64,000 nucleotides of DNA from Frigidibacter sp. ROC022 (GCF_024723735.1 NZ_JANQDU010000002.1:1-64000); one strand, 5' to 3'. Positions 1 through 9,559 are shown, counted from the first letter of the stretch. Notes: generated by a model from the sequence alone, not told the origin. Numbers and translations: made by a program.

Positions 1-6
1 CCCGGT

Positions 7-25
7 CGGATCGCGCAGCGATCCG
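7..25 (-). terminator. GC hairpin downstream of the FAD-linked oxidase gene
   Basis: CGGATCGC and GCGATCCG form a perfect 8-bp stem around the loop GCA, about 25 bases past the stop of the oxidase gene on the minus strand. There is no T-run on the minus-strand exit side, so terminator function is inferred from position. Confidence 0.4.
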
Positions 26-50
26 AAACCGCTGGCGCGCGCCCGGCCGC

Positions 51-1463
51 TCAGGCCCGCAGCACCGCGCCCGGGTTCATGATACCCAGCGGGTCCAGCG
101 CCGCCTTGATGGCCCGCATGGCCGCCAGCTTGGCCGGGTCGCCATAGCGTTCCAGTTCTCCCACCTTGGCACGGCCGACGCCGTGTTCGGCCGAGAACGA
201 GCCCTCATGCGCCGCGACGAGATCGTTGACCAGCCGCATCAGCGTCTCGCGCCGGTCGGCCCAGGCGGCGCGGGTTCCGCCGGGTTCGGGGAAGATGTTG
301 AAATGCAGGTTGCCGTCGCCGAGATGGCCAAAGCAGTTGATCCGCAGCGGCCCGAGCGCCGCAATCGCGGTGCGCGCCTCGTCGATGAAACCGGCGATCC
401 GGCCCAGCGGCAGCGAGATGTCGTTCGACAGGATCGCCCCGATGCGGCGGTTCGCCTCGCTCATGCTTTCGCGCAGCGCCCAGAAGGCCTGGCTCTGCGC
501 CTGCGACCCGGCGATCATCCCGTCGAGCACCATCCCCGCCTCGTTGCCCGCCATGAACAACGCCTCGATCAGGGCCTGGGGGTCACGGTCGGATTCGGTG
601 CCGACCTCGATCAGCACCGCCCAGTCGGGCGCCTCGGGCCAGGGCTGGCGCAGGTCGGGCAGGGTCTCGGAAATGAAGCCCAGCCCGACCCCGGAAATCA
701 GTTCGAAGGCGCTGACCGATTCGCCGATGATCTCGCGGGCAAGGCTGAGAAGCCGCAGCGCCGCTGCAGGGTCCGGCACCACCAGAAGCGCGGTGCCGTT
801 GCGGACCATCCGCGGCGAGAGCCGCAGCACCGCGGCGGTGATGATGCCCAGCGTGCCCTCGGCGCCGATCAGGAGGTTGCGCAGGTCATAGCCGGTATTG
901 TCCTTGCGCAGCCGTTTCAGCCCGTGCCAGATCGTCCCGTCGGGCATCACCGCCTCGAGCCCGAGGCAGAGCTCGCGGGCATTCCCGTAGCGCAGCATCT
1001 GCACGCCGCCGGCATTGGTCGAGAGATTTCCGCCGACCCGGCACGATCCTTCCGAGGCCAGCGACAGCGGGTAGAGCCGGCCGGCCGCCTCGGCCGCCTC
1101 CTGCGCCTCGGCCAGGGTCACCCCGGCCTCGCAGACCATCAGGTTCTCGTCCGGATGCACCGCCCGGACCCGCCGCATCCGCTCCAGCGACAGCACCAGC
1201 GGCGCCGGGCCGCCGGTCATGATCTGGCCCCCGACCAGGCCGGTGCCGCCCGACCAGGGCACGATCCCGACCCGCGCCTGCGCCGCCAGCCCGACGATCA
1301 CCGAGACCTCGCCGACCGTCGCCGGCAGCGCCACCGCGCCGGCATGACCGCGCCAGATGCCGCGCGGCTCTTCCAGATAGGCGGGCCCGGCCTCGCGGAT
1401 CGTGCCTTCGGGCAGCACATCGGTCAGGCGTTCGACGAAATGGGTATCACAGGGATTGAGCAT
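51..1463 (-). CDS. FAD-binding oxidase, GlcD / D-2-hydroxyacid dehydrogenase family
   Basis: A 470-residue flavoprotein predicted to oxidise a 2-hydroxyacid such as D-lactate, glycolate or D-2-hydroxyglutarate. The PCMH FAD-binding domain carries PWSGGTGLVGGQ near residues 69-80. The C-terminal FAD-oxidase domain carries HLGDGNLHFN near residue 380 and SAEHGVG near 425, both typical of the D2HGDH/GlcD/DLD group. The ATG at 1463 was chosen because GGAGG lies six bases upstream; the frame stays open 15 codons further without a better site. No glcE or glcF partner is adjacent, so a stand-alone enzyme is more likely than the three-subunit glycolate oxidase. The exact substrate cannot be read from the sequence. 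Confidence 0.88.
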   Translation of the reverse strand: MLNPCDTHFVERLTDVLPEGTIREAGPAYLEEPRGIWRGHAGAVALPATVGEVSVIVGLAAQARVGIVPWSGGTGLVGGQIMTGGPAPLVLSLERMRRVRAVHPDENLMVCEAGVTLAEAQEAAEAAGRLYPLSLASEGSCRVGGNLSTNAGGVQMLRYGNARELCLGLEAVMPDGTIWHGLKRLRKDNTGYDLRNLLIGAEGTLGIITAAVLRLSPRMVRNGTALLVVPDPAAALRLLSLAREIIGESVSAFELISGVGLGFISETLPDLRQPWPEAPDWAVLIEVGTESDRDPQALIEALFMAGNEAGMVLDGMIAGSQAQSQAFWALRESMSEANRRIGAILSNDISLPLGRIAGFIDEARTAIAALGPLRINCFGHLGDGNLHFNIFPEPGGTRAAWADRRETLMRLVNDLVAAHEGSFSAEHGVGRAKVGELERYGDPAKLAAMRAIKAALDPLGIMNPGAVLRA

Positions 1464-1514
1464 GGTGCCTCCGTGAACGGATTCTGCACGGCGGTGGCGG
1501 AGGGGCAAGACCGA

Positions 1515-2054
1515 TCAGCGCGAAAGAGCCCCGGCCATCTCCGCCAGCTTCCGGCAGGTCCGCAGATTGCGCGCCGTCATCACGGCCTTGAAATGACGGG
1601 GCAGTTTCGCGGCGAAGGCGGACCGGCCGATGCCATCGGGCGCGCGCAGATAGAGCACCCGGTCGGTGCAATGCCACTGCTCTCCCGGCGCCAGCAGGGC
1701 GTCCAGCGCGGCACGATCGGGCCGGGCGGAATTGTCGTGGAAATACAGATGCATCGGCCGGGGGTCCGACTCGGCCTCGGGGAAGGGGTTTGCGGCCAGC
1801 ACGGCGGAAAACTCGGCACCGGACAGCAGGAAGGCCGCGGGGCGGAACCCGTGCCCGGCCTCGATGGCGTCCCGGATCGCGGCGGGCAGCGCGGCGCCGG
1901 GCCGCTCATGCAGGAAGACCGCGTTGCCGCTCTGGATATGGGTCGCGACCCGGTCGGCGCCGAGCCGCGCAAGCAGGGCCCGCAGATCGGCCATCGGCAG
2001 CTTGCCGGCGCCGCCGACATTGATGCCGCGCAGCAGGAGAACGCAGGCCGTCAC
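1515..2054 (-). CDS. DUF1697 family protein
   Basis: A 179-residue protein that opens ACVLLLRGINVGGAGKLPM and continues with LRALLARLGADRVATHIQSG, the signature of the DUF1697 family, whose function is unknown. The GTG start at 2054 overlaps the TGA of the upstream metallo-beta-lactamase-fold gene in a GTGA junction, so the two are probably translationally coupled. The ORF stays open far upstream in this frame, but that part shadows the neighbouring gene. Confidence 0.82.
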   Translation of the reverse strand: MTACVLLLRGINVGGAGKLPMADLRALLARLGADRVATHIQSGNAVFLHERPGAALPAAIRDAIEAGHGFRPAAFLLSGAEFSAVLAANPFPEAESDPRPMHLYFHDNSARPDRAALDALLAPGEQWHCTDRVLYLRAPDGIGRSAFAAKLPRHFKAVMTARNLRTCRKLAEMAGALSR

Positions 2055-2860
2055 TCCAGATAGTCCGGGCGCAGCACCACGATCGTCGGGCGTGCAGGCA
2101 GGCTGCGCAGCGAAAGGGTGATTTCGCTGGCATCGCTCCGCTCGACCGCGAATCCGTCCGACATGCCGACCAGGAAGGCATCCAGCGCCGCGCCGGAGAA
2201 CCAGTGCATCGGGATCACGACCGAAGAGCGCAGCCGTTCCACCACCCGCATCATCGTCGGCAGGTCCAGCGTCCGGCCGCCATCGACCGGCACCATCAGC
2301 ACGTCGATCCGCCCGAGCGCGGCATATTGCGCCGCATCGGGTTCGTGATGCAGGTGGCCCAGATGGCCGATGCAGAGGCCCGCGACCTCGAAGACGAAGA
2401 TCGAATTGCCCTTCGGCTCGACCCCCGACGCGCCCAGCCGGATGTCGGTGGAGACATTGCGCACCAGCATCTCGCCAAGGTCGAGATGGTGCTCGATCCC
2501 CTGCCCGAACGGGCCCCAGCCGGGCAGGACATGCGGAATCCGCGGATCGGGCGCGCTGGTCCAGTGGCTGGAATGGGCGTGATTCATGGTGACGACATCG
2601 GGGACCAGATCGACCGGACCGAGAAAGCCGGTGAAGTCGGTTGCCGCCGCCAACCCGCCCGGGGTCTGGATCAGGAACATCGAGTGGTCGATATAGCGGA
2701 TCCGGACCGTGTCCCTGGCCACCGGATCGCGCCAGTCGGCGCGCCAGAGCCGCTCGGGCCCGGCATCCGCGACGGCGATGCAATGGCTGGGAATGCGGGA
2801 CTGGGCGCTGGCCGGGAGCGCCACGAGGGCAAGGAAGACGGCGGCGAGGATTCGGTGCAT
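2051..2860 (-). CDS. Exported metallo-beta-lactamase-fold protein (UlaG-like)
   Basis: A 269-residue protein with a signal peptide ending near PASAQS (about residue 20), so it probably acts in the periplasm. The body resembles UlaG-type metallo-beta-lactamase-fold hydrolases: DHSMFLIQTPGG, NHAHSSHW, GHLGHLHH, a VPVDGG strand and PMHW. The usual HxHxDH metal motif reads H-A-H-S-S-H, so the aspartate for the second metal appears replaced by serine. GGAGGC lies just before the ATG. It is coupled to the DUF1697 gene. Substrate unknown; a single-metal or degenerate enzyme is possible. Confidence 0.75.
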   Translation of the reverse strand: MHRILAAVFLALVALPASAQSRIPSHCIAVADAGPERLWRADWRDPVARDTVRIRYIDHSMFLIQTPGGLAAATDFTGFLGPVDLVPDVVTMNHAHSSHWTSAPDPRIPHVLPGWGPFGQGIEHHLDLGEMLVRNVSTDIRLGASGVEPKGNSIFVFEVAGLCIGHLGHLHHEPDAAQYAALGRIDVLMVPVDGGRTLDLPTMMRVVERLRSSVVIPMHWFSGAALDAFLVGMSDGFAVERSDASEITLSLRSLPARPTIVVLRPDYLE

Positions 2861-2967
2861 GGGGGCCTCCGGGTCACGGCAAGCCTAGCAGCGGTCGCGG
2901 CGGATCCGGGGTTCACAGATTGGTGAGCTGGCGGTCCGGCCCGGCGCGGCGCCGAAAATCCGGGCGC

Positions 2968-3552
2968 TCAGCCGACGTCCGAGCGGCCGCGGCGATCACC
3001 GCGCAGATTGGCGTAGAGCACATGGTTGCGCCAGCGGCCGTTGATCTGCAGATAGCTTTGCGCCACGCCTTCGTATTTGAAGCCGCATTTCTCCAGCACC
3101 CCGCGGGAAGCGGTGTTTTCGGGCAGGCAGGCGGCCTCGAGACGGCTGAGGTCGAGCGTGGTGAAGGCGTGGTGGACCATGGCCTGCAGGGCCTCTCGCA
3201 TCAGGCCCTGGCGGGCATATGCCTGGCCGATCCAGTAGCCCAGCGTGCCCGATTGCGCCGGGCCGCGGCGGATGTTGTCGAGCGTGATGGCGCCGACCAG
3301 AACCTCGCCTTCGCGGCGGAACAGGAACAGCGGCAGGGCCGAACCCGAAGCCACCGAGCGTTGCGCCCAGTAGACCCGGTTGGTGAAGCCGCGCCGGGTC
3401 AGGTGATCGGCGGCCCAGGTCGGTTCCCATTTCTTCAGGAACTCGGCCCCGTCCCGGCGCAGCCCGGCCCAGGCACGGAAGTCACTGTGCTGCGGCGGAC
3501 GCATGATCATCCGCTCGGTCTCGATCCTCACCTTGCGGCGCGGCAAAAACAT
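2968..3552 (-). CDS. GNAT acetyltransferase, RimJ/RimL type
   Basis: A 194-residue GNAT protein. It shows the RimJ-like opening (IETERMIMRPP), a central strand LVGAITLDNI, the acetyl-CoA-binding region GYWIGQAYARQGLMREAL, and the C-terminal ENTASRGVLEKCGF. Members acetylate protein N-termini or small amines; the target here is unknown. Its ATG shares one base with the M16 peptidase TGA (TGATG), so it is the last gene of the ctaC-to-M16 run. Confidence 0.85.
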   Translation of the reverse strand: MFLPRRKVRIETERMIMRPPQHSDFRAWAGLRRDGAEFLKKWEPTWAADHLTRRGFTNRVYWAQRSVASGSALPLFLFRREGEVLVGAITLDNIRRGPAQSGTLGYWIGQAYARQGLMREALQAMVHHAFTTLDLSRLEAACLPENTASRGVLEKCGFKYEGVAQSYLQINGRWRNHVLYANLRGDRRGRSDVG

Positions 3553-4811
3553 CAGGCGGCGAGCCTTTCCCTCAGTCGCGCCAGTGACGGCGCCTTGCCG
3601 ACCGGGCCGTAGAGCGCCAGGGCCGGGGTTGTTCCGATCAGCGCCTGGGCAAAGTCGCGCACGCCCTGCGCCGAGACATCGTCGATCCGCCGGATGGTTT
3701 CCTCCAGCGGCGGCACCCGATCCCAGATGCCGACCAGCCGCGCCAGCCGCTCGGCCCGGGCCGAGGGGCTTTCCAGTCCCATCAGCAGCCCGGCCTTCAT
3801 CTGGGCGCGGGCACGGGCCACTTCGGCCTCGCTGATGTCGCTGGCGGCGCGTTTCAGCTCGTCCAGCGTCAGCGCGGTCAGGTCGGCGATATCCTCGCCG
3901 CTGGTGCCGGCATAGATCGTCATCAGCCCGGTCTCGGCATGGGCTCCGGTCGAAGCATAGATCGAATAGCAGAGCCCGCGCCGTTCGCGAACCTCCTGGA
4001 ACAGCCGCGAGGACATGCCGCCGCCGAGTGCGGTCGAGAAGATCTGGCTGGTGTAGACCAGCGGATCGCGGAATCCCGGAGTCTCGAAGGCCAGCGCCAT
4101 ATGCGCCTGTTCCAGCTTCTTCTTCACCCGCCGCTCGCCGCCGCCGAAGCGGCCGGCCTCGCCGCCTTCGCCGCCCCCGGCCGGCAGATGGCCGAAGAGG
4201 TCTTCGCAGAGCTTCACGATGGCGTCGTGATCCACCGCGCCCGCCGCCGAGACGATCAGCCGCTCGGGCCGGTAATGCTCGTTGACGAAGGCGCGCAGGT
4301 CGTCGCGATTGAAGCCCGCGACCCGCTCGGCCGGGCCGAGAATGGCGCGGCCCAGCGGCTGGTCGGGATAGGCGACCTCTTGCAGCCAGTCGAAGATGAT
4401 GTCGTCGGGCGTGTCGAGAACCTGGCCGATTTCCTGCAGGATCACCCCGCGTTCGATCTCGAGCTCGGCGGCATCGAAGGCCGGATTCAGGACGATGTCG
4501 GCGATCACGTCCAGCGCCATCGGCACGTCGGATTCGAGCACCCTGGCATAGAAGGCCGTGGTTTCGCGGCTGGTATAGGCGTTGATGTAGCCGCCGACGT
4601 CCTCGATCTCTTCGGCGATCTGCAGGGCGCTGCGCCGCGCGGTGCCCTTGAAGGCCATGTGTTCCAGGAAATGCGCGATGCCGTTCTGGTCGGCGCGTTC
4701 GTGCCGCGCCCCGGCGCTGACCCAGACCCCGACAGAGGCCGAGCGCAGGCTCGGCATGTTCTCGGTCACGATCCGCAACCCGTTCGGCAAACGATGCAAC
4801 TCGACAGTCAC
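3552..4811 (-). CDS. M16 family zinc metallopeptidase (processing-peptidase-like)
   Basis: A 419-residue insulinase/pitrilysin-family peptidase with the inverted zinc motif HFLEH at residues 47-51 and the distal glutamate region ELEIERGVILQEIG. The second half (LGGGMSSRLFQEVRERRGL) is the conserved M16 C-terminal region. The length matches bacterial homologues of mitochondrial processing peptidase beta. The gene overlaps thrC upstream by ATGA and the acetyltransferase downstream by one base. Placement next to thrC is common in Alphaproteobacteria. No signal peptide is visible, so a cytoplasmic location is inferred. Confidence 0.92.
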   Translation of the reverse strand: MTVELHRLPNGLRIVTENMPSLRSASVGVWVSAGARHERADQNGIAHFLEHMAFKGTARRSALQIAEEIEDVGGYINAYTSRETTAFYARVLESDVPMALDVIADIVLNPAFDAAELEIERGVILQEIGQVLDTPDDIIFDWLQEVAYPDQPLGRAILGPAERVAGFNRDDLRAFVNEHYRPERLIVSAAGAVDHDAIVKLCEDLFGHLPAGGGEGGEAGRFGGGERRVKKKLEQAHMALAFETPGFRDPLVYTSQIFSTALGGGMSSRLFQEVRERRGLCYSIYASTGAHAETGLMTIYAGTSGEDIADLTALTLDELKRAASDISEAEVARARAQMKAGLLMGLESPSARAERLARLVGIWDRVPPLEETIRRIDDVSAQGVRDFAQALIGTTPALALYGPVGKAPSLARLRERLAA

Positions 4812-6196
4812 TTGGACCGGTTCTCCCGAATCAGGTGCTGAAGGCTGGCCAGGTCGTTCGGCACCGCGGTGACGCGTTCAGGCAGATCGAAGAGATCGGC
4901 CATCCGCGGCGGCAGTGCCGGGCGCTGGCCGGTGGCAGCCTCGACGGCCACCGGGAATTTCGCCGGATGCGCTGTGCCCAGGGTGACCATCGGCGCCCGT
5001 CCCATATGCTCTTCCGCCACCTTCACCGCCACGGCGGTATGCGGGCAGATCAGCTGTCCGGTGGTTTCGAAGACCCGGCGGATCGTCGCGCGGGTCTCGG
5101 CCTCGGAAGCCCGGCCGGAACCGAAATTCTCGCGCAGCCGGTCCAGCGCCCCCTGGCTGAGCGCAAAGCCGCCGTCGCCCAGTTCCTCCATCAGCGCCTC
5201 CACCGCATTGCCCTCGCGGTCGTAGGCATCGAAGAGCACCCGCTCGAAATTCGAGGATATCTGGATATCCATCGACGGCGAGATCGAGGGCTCGACCCCC
5301 TCGGGGCGATGCTCGCCGGTCACCAGGGTCCGGTGCAGGATGTCGTTCTGGTTGGTGGCGATCACCAGCCGCTCGACCGGCAGACCCATGCCGCGGGCGA
5401 TATAGCCGGCGAAGATGTCGCCGAAATTCCCGGTGGGCACACAGAACCGCACCGCCCTCTCGGGCGCCCCCAGGGCCACAGCGGAGGTGAAGTAATAGAC
5501 GACCTGGGCCAGCACCCGGGCCCAGTTGATCGAATTCACCCCGGCCAGCGCCACCTCGTCGCGGAAGGCATGGTCGTTGAACATGTCCTTGAGCCGGGCC
5601 TGGCAGGCGTCGAAATCGCCGTCCATCGCCAGCGCGTGGACATTCTCCTCGGCCGGGGTGGTCATCTGGCGGCGCTGCACCTCGGACACCCGGTCGCCAT
5701 CGGGGAACAGGATGAACACATCGACGTTTTCCAGGCCCTTGAACGCCTCGATGGCGGCGCTGCCGGTGTCGCCGCTGGTGGCACCGACGATGGTGATCCG
5801 CTGCCCGGTCCTGGCCAGCGCGGTCTGGAACAGCTGCCCGATCAGCTGCATGGCGAAGTCCTTGAAGGCCAGCGTCGGGCCGTGGAACAGCTCCAGCAGG
5901 AAATGGGACGGCGCCAGCTGAACCAGCGGCGCCCGGGCGACATGGCCGAAGCCCTGATAGGCACGCTCGATGCAGTCGCGCAGCTCGTCCTCGGTGAAGG
6001 TGCCCTCGACAAAGGGCCAGACGATCCGGAAGGCGGCCTCCTCGTAGGGCAGCCCCTCCAGCGCGGCGATCTCGTCGGCGCTCATCTGCGGCACTTCGGC
6101 CGGGACATAGAGCCCGCCGTCGCGGGCCAGTCCGGTCAGCATCGCCTGCTCGAAGGTCAGCACGGGCGCGCGGCCCCGGGTCGAGATATATTCCAT
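4808..6196 (-). CDS. thrC: Threonine synthase
   Basis: A 462-residue PLP enzyme that converts O-phosphohomoserine to threonine. MEYISTRGRAPVLTFEQAML is the usual N-terminus. FHGPTLAFKDFAMQ holds the PLP lysine at about residue 112, and GATSGDTGSAAIEAF binds the phosphate. The length fits the long bacterial ThrC type. It follows the SURF1 gene by 14 bases and overlaps the M16 peptidase by ATGA, so it is probably co-transcribed with the oxidase assembly genes. Confidence 0.96.
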   Translation of the reverse strand: MEYISTRGRAPVLTFEQAMLTGLARDGGLYVPAEVPQMSADEIAALEGLPYEEAAFRIVWPFVEGTFTEDELRDCIERAYQGFGHVARAPLVQLAPSHFLLELFHGPTLAFKDFAMQLIGQLFQTALARTGQRITIVGATSGDTGSAAIEAFKGLENVDVFILFPDGDRVSEVQRRQMTTPAEENVHALAMDGDFDACQARLKDMFNDHAFRDEVALAGVNSINWARVLAQVVYYFTSAVALGAPERAVRFCVPTGNFGDIFAGYIARGMGLPVERLVIATNQNDILHRTLVTGEHRPEGVEPSISPSMDIQISSNFERVLFDAYDREGNAVEALMEELGDGGFALSQGALDRLRENFGSGRASEAETRATIRRVFETTGQLICPHTAVAVKVAEEHMGRAPMVTLGTAHPAKFPVAVEAATGQRPALPPRMADLFDLPERVTAVPNDLASLQHLIRENRSK

Positions 6197-6210
6197 GCCT
6201 GCCGTTCGTC

Positions 6211-6876
6211 CTATGCGGTCCGGCGAGAGATACGCCAGAGCAGCAGCCCTGTCATCCCCGCCCAGACCCCTGCCAAAAGAAACCAGGTGATGGCGTATTG
6301 CAGATGGTCGTTGGGAATCCCCTCGGTCGAGACCGGCAGCGGCGTGATCCCGTCGCCGGTATCCTCGCGCGCGACGACCAGCAGCGGCTCGGTGCCGAGC
6401 GCCCGGGCCATCTCGTCGAGATCGCGGGCAAACCAGATGTTCTTTTCCGGGTCGTTCGGCGGTGTCGAGCTGGTGCGGTCGTCGGGCCAGATCAGGTTGC
6501 CGACGATCCGGGTGACGGCGCCGGCATGCGGATCGTTCTGCCGACCGTCGAGCACATAGCCGCGGTCGAGCAGGACCGTGCGGCCGTCGGTGACGAAGGG
6601 CACGATGATCCGCCAGACCGGCCCGACATTCTGGATGCTGTCGAGCAGGTGCAGCTCTCCGGGGCCGATATGACCGGTGGCGGTGACCGCAAGATACCTG
6701 TCGCCCTCGGGGTCGGGATCGGCAGGGATCGGGACCGGCGCGGCGGCGATCCGGGCCTCGATATTGGCCAGGATGCCCCGCTTCCAGTCCAGTCTCTGCA
6801 ACTGCCAGACGGCCAGCGATATCAGGATGCCGATCCCGATGACGCCAAAGGCCAGCGCGCCGAGATAGCGTCTCAT
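6211..6876 (-). CDS. SURF1 family cytochrome oxidase assembly protein
   Basis: A 221-residue membrane protein with one segment at each end (about residues 5-25 and 195-215) and a periplasmic middle, the SURF1 topology. Markers are VWQLQRLDWKRG after the first segment and RGYVLDGR in the middle. SURF1 helps load haem a into subunit I of haem-copper oxidases. The ATG at 6876 was chosen because it opens directly into the first membrane segment; the 53 upstream codons lack that pattern. It lies between ctaE and thrC. Confidence 0.9.
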   Translation of the reverse strand: MRRYLGALAFGVIGIGILISLAVWQLQRLDWKRGILANIEARIAAAPVPIPADPDPEGDRYLAVTATGHIGPGELHLLDSIQNVGPVWRIIVPFVTDGRTVLLDRGYVLDGRQNDPHAGAVTRIVGNLIWPDDRTSSTPPNDPEKNIWFARDLDEMARALGTEPLLVVAREDTGDGITPLPVSTEGIPNDHLQYAITWFLLAGVWAGMTGLLLWRISRRTA

Positions 6877-6943
6877 GCGAAAGGCGCGGGACTGGCCCCG
6901 CGCCCTCCGGTCTTCTGCATGCCGCGCAAGATCGTCGTCCGTC

Positions 6944-7744
6944 TCAGCCGCCCCAGACGTAGACTGCGGCGAAGAGGAACAGCCAGACCACATCGACGAA
7001 GTGCCAGTACCAGGCGGCGGCTTCGAAGCCGACATGCGCCGTGGGCGTGAAATCGCCCCGCAGCGCCCGGATCAGGCAGACGGCCAGGAAGATCGTCCCG
7101 ATGATGACGTGGAAGCCGTGGAACCCGGTCGCCATGAAGAAGGTGGCACCGTAGATGTTGCCCGAGAAGCCGAAGGCGGCGTGGCTGTATTCATAGGCCT
7201 GGAAGACCGTGAACAGCGCGCCCAGAACGATCGAGATGATCAGGCCGTTGACCAGATCCTTGCGGTTGTTCTCGTGCACCAGCGCGTGGTGCGCCCAGGT
7301 GCAGGCAGCGCCCGAGCAGAGCAGGATCAGCGTGTTGATCAGCGGCAGGTGCCAGGGGTCGAAGGTCTCGATCCCGGCCGGCGGCCAGACGCCATCGACC
7401 GCGGGGCTGTCGGGGCCCATCGGATACATGGCGTGCTTGAAGAAGGTCCAGAACCAGGCCGAGAAGAACATGACCTCGGACATGATGAAGAGGATCACGC
7501 CGTAGCGAAGGCCGATGCGGACCACCGGGGTGTGATCGCCGCCATTGCCCTCGGCCACCACATCCGCCCACCACGCATACATCGTGTAGAGCACCGCGGC
7601 GAACCCGATCAGCAGCAGCCACGGACCGTAGTTGTGGAAATAGAGCACCGCGCCGAACAGCATCGCGAACGCCGATACGGCGCCGACAAACGGCCAGATC
7701 GAGGGTTGCAGAATGTGATAGTCGTGATTCTTCTCGTGCGCCAT
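6944..7744 (-). CDS. ctaE: Cytochrome c oxidase subunit III
   Basis: A 266-residue integral membrane protein with about seven hydrophobic segments and the N-terminus [19 protein letters not shown] of alphaproteobacterial subunit [16 protein letters not shown] and the ending [18 protein letters not shown] are family hallmarks; the glutamate in EVMFF belongs to the lipid- and proton-associated region. Subunit III stabilises the aa3 oxidase core. Its gene follows ctaG, as in Rhodobacter and Paracoccus. Confidence 0.97.
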   Translation of the reverse strand: MAHEKNHDYHILQPSIWPFVGAVSAFAMLFGAVLYFHNYGPWLLLIGFAAVLYTMYAWWADVVAEGNGGDHTPVVRIGLRYGVILFIMSEVMFFSAWFWTFFKHAMYPMGPDSPAVDGVWPPAGIETFDPWHLPLINTLILLCSGAACTWAHHALVHENNRKDLVNGLIISIVLGALFTVFQAYEYSHAAFGFSGNIYGATFFMATGFHGFHVIIGTIFLAVCLIRALRGDFTPTAHVGFEAAAWYWHFVDVVWLFLFAAVYVWGG

Positions 7745-7776
7745 GGTCTTCCCTCGCCCCCTGGATCCGGTGCGTC

Positions 7777-8370
7777 TCAGTTAGTTGTTCTCTGCCCGAT
7801 CGGCGGATCGATGGCAAGCTGGGTCAGCTGCTCTTCGGTCAGCTCGGTCTGGTAGAAGGTGTAGGACAAAGTGATCTCGTGCACGTATTTCGCATCGGGA
7901 TCGTTCTTGATGTCCGGATCGACATAGAAGGTCACCGGCATCTGCACCCTTTCATGGGGGCGCAGGATCTGTTCGGTGAAGCAGAAGCAGTCGATCTTGG
8001 TGAAATAGCCGCCGGAACTGTCGGGCGCGACGTTGAACGAGGCGCTGCCGCCGATCGGATGGTCGGTCGGGTTGTAGGCCTCGAAGAACGCCATGCCGGT
8101 CTCGCCGATATGCAGGGTCATCTTCTTGACCACCGGTTTGAATTCCCAGGGCATCCCGGGATCGGTGTTGGCGTCGAAGCGAATCAGGATGGTCTCGTCC
8201 AGCACCTTGTCGGCGGGGCCGACGGCGGTGGAGGTGGTTCCGGCAAACCCGGTCACCCGGCAGAACCAAGAATAGAACGGCACCGCGGCCCAGGCCAGCG
8301 CGCCCATGGTCAGGACCACGGAGACAAGCGCGAAGACCACGCGGGTATTGGGATCCTTCGGCAGTTTCAT
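7777..8370 (-). CDS. ctaG: Cytochrome c oxidase copper chaperone CtaG / Cox11
   Basis: A 197-residue protein anchored by one N-terminal membrane segment (about residues 11-31), with a periplasmic copper-binding domain. The CFCF copper motif is at about residues 128-131, and Cys37 follows the anchor. Cox11 delivers copper to the CuB site of subunit I. It overlaps the upstream small gene by ATGA and precedes ctaE. Confidence 0.96.
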   Translation of the reverse strand: MKLPKDPNTRVVFALVSVVLTMGALAWAAVPFYSWFCRVTGFAGTTSTAVGPADKVLDETILIRFDANTDPGMPWEFKPVVKKMTLHIGETGMAFFEAYNPTDHPIGGSASFNVAPDSSGGYFTKIDCFCFTEQILRPHERVQMPVTFYVDPDIKNDPDAKYVHEITLSYTFYQTELTEEQLTQLAIDPPIGQRTTN

Positions 8371-8555
8371 GGCTTGTCCTCGGAAGTTGTGACAGCGGGT
8401 GCGGCGGCGCCGGGGGTCTGGGTCGCGCCGAGATTGGTGACCTTCACCATGGTCAGCGCAAAGACCAGGGCGACGAAACCGCCCAGAACCAGCCCGAGGC
8501 CGTAGTTGCGGCCGCGGCGGCGGCGGTGGAGTTCGTGTTCCTGGGTGATCGGCAT
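8367..8555 (-). CDS. Small single-span protein of the oxidase assembly cluster (CoxF-like)
   Basis: A 62-residue protein with a charged N-terminus ([15 protein letters not shown]), one membrane segment ([20 protein letters not shown]) and a short polar tail. It sits between ctaB and ctaG, the position of the small coxF-type gene in Rhodobacter and Paracoccus clusters. Its TGA overlaps the ctaG ATG, and it starts four bases after the ctaB stop. The role is presumed to be oxidase assembly, from position alone. Confidence 0.75.
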   Translation of the reverse strand: MPITQEHELHRRRRGRNYGLGLVLGGFVALVFALTMVKVTNLGATQTPGAAAPAVTTSEDKP

Positions 8556-8559
8556 CGCG

Positions 8560-9486
8560 TCAGCCCCCCCAGCCGGGAACGCCCGGCGTCGCCTGCAGCA
8601 GCAGTGCACCGAAATGCAGGAACAGATACCAGAGCGAATAGCGGAAGAAGGCCTTCTCGGCCTTGTAGGCGTCGGCCTCGGCCAGCGCCTCGTCACGGCG
8701 GACCAGACGCAGCGCGCCCAGCACGAAGCCGGCATTCAGGACCAGCGACAGCGCCAGATAGAACGGCCCGCCGATCTGGGTCAGTCCGAGGCCCAGGGCC
8801 ACCGGAACCAGGGCGACGGCATAGGCCAGGATGTGGCGCCTTGTGGTTCTGCGACCATGCGTCGCAGTCAGCATCGGCACCCCGGCGGCGTCGTAATCGG
8901 CCTTCATGAACAGCGCCAGCGACCAGAAGTGCGGCGGCGTCCACATGAAGATCAGCGCCACCATCATCACCGGGGCCAGCGTCACGCTGCCGGTGACCGC
9001 CGCCCAGCCGATCATCGGCGGCAGCGCCCCCGACAGCCCGCCGATGACGATGTTCTGCGGGGTCCGGCGCTTCAGCCAGATCGTGTAGACCACGGCATAG
9101 AAGAAGATGGTGAAGGCCAGCAGCCCGGCGGCCAGGAAATTGGTGGCCAGCGCCAGGATCGTCACCGCAAAACCCGACAGGCCGAGGCCGAGCGCCAGTG
9201 CCTCGTCGGCGCGGACCCGGCCCGAGGGCACCGGACGCGAGCGGGTACGCCGCATCACCGCGTCGATATCGGCGTCATACCACATGTTCAGGGCGCCCGA
9301 GGCCCCGGCCCCGACCGCGATGCAGAGCACCGCGACAAAGCCGACCACCGGGTTGACGCCGCCCGGCGCCACCAGCAGACCCACCAGCGCGGTGAAGACA
9401 ACCAGGGACATGACCCGGGGCTTGAGCAGCGCGACATAGTCGCGAAAGCCCGCGTCGCCCTCTGCAATGGTGGTCACATCGGTCAT
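8560..9486 (-). CDS. ctaB: Protohaem IX farnesyltransferase (haem O synthase)
   Basis: A 308-residue UbiA-superfamily prenyltransferase with about eight to nine membrane segments. The prenyl-diphosphate motif NMWYDADID lies at residues 67-75, followed by [12 protein letters not shown], diagnostic for Cox10/CtaB. It adds a farnesyl group to haem b to give haem O, the precursor of haem A for the aa3 oxidase. It lies downstream of ctaC, after a strong hairpin in the 73-base gap. Confidence 0.96.
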   Translation of the reverse strand: MTDVTTIAEGDAGFRDYVALLKPRVMSLVVFTALVGLLVAPGGVNPVVGFVAVLCIAVGAGASGALNMWYDADIDAVMRRTRSRPVPSGRVRADEALALGLGLSGFAVTILALATNFLAAGLLAFTIFFYAVVYTIWLKRRTPQNIVIGGLSGALPPMIGWAAVTGSVTLAPVMMVALIFMWTPPHFWSLALFMKADYDAAGVPMLTATHGRRTTRRHILAYAVALVPVALGLGLTQIGGPFYLALSLVLNAGFVLGALRLVRRDEALAEADAYKAEKAFFRYSLWYLFLHFGALLLQATPGVPGWGG

Positions 9487-9530
9487 TGTCTATCCAAAAC
9501 AGGTCTGTCCGGGAATGCCGGTTTGTCGTG

Positions 9531-9549
9531 GCCGGCCCCGGGGGCCGGC
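9531..9549 (-). other. Strong intercistronic hairpin between ctaC and ctaB
   Basis: GCCGGCCCC and GGGGCCGGC are perfect 9-base inverted repeats around a single base, which would form an eight-pair stem with a three-base loop. It lies in the 73-base gap between the ctaC stop and the ctaB start and has no T-run. It could stabilise the ctaC message or attenuate read-through; the choice is inference. Confidence 0.5.
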
Positions 9550-9559
9550 ACCGACCGGA

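Noticed and set aside
5250-5275. Palindrome-like GGATATCTGGATATCC inside thrC
   Set aside because: It encodes conserved residues of threonine synthase (DIQISS region), so it is explained by coding.
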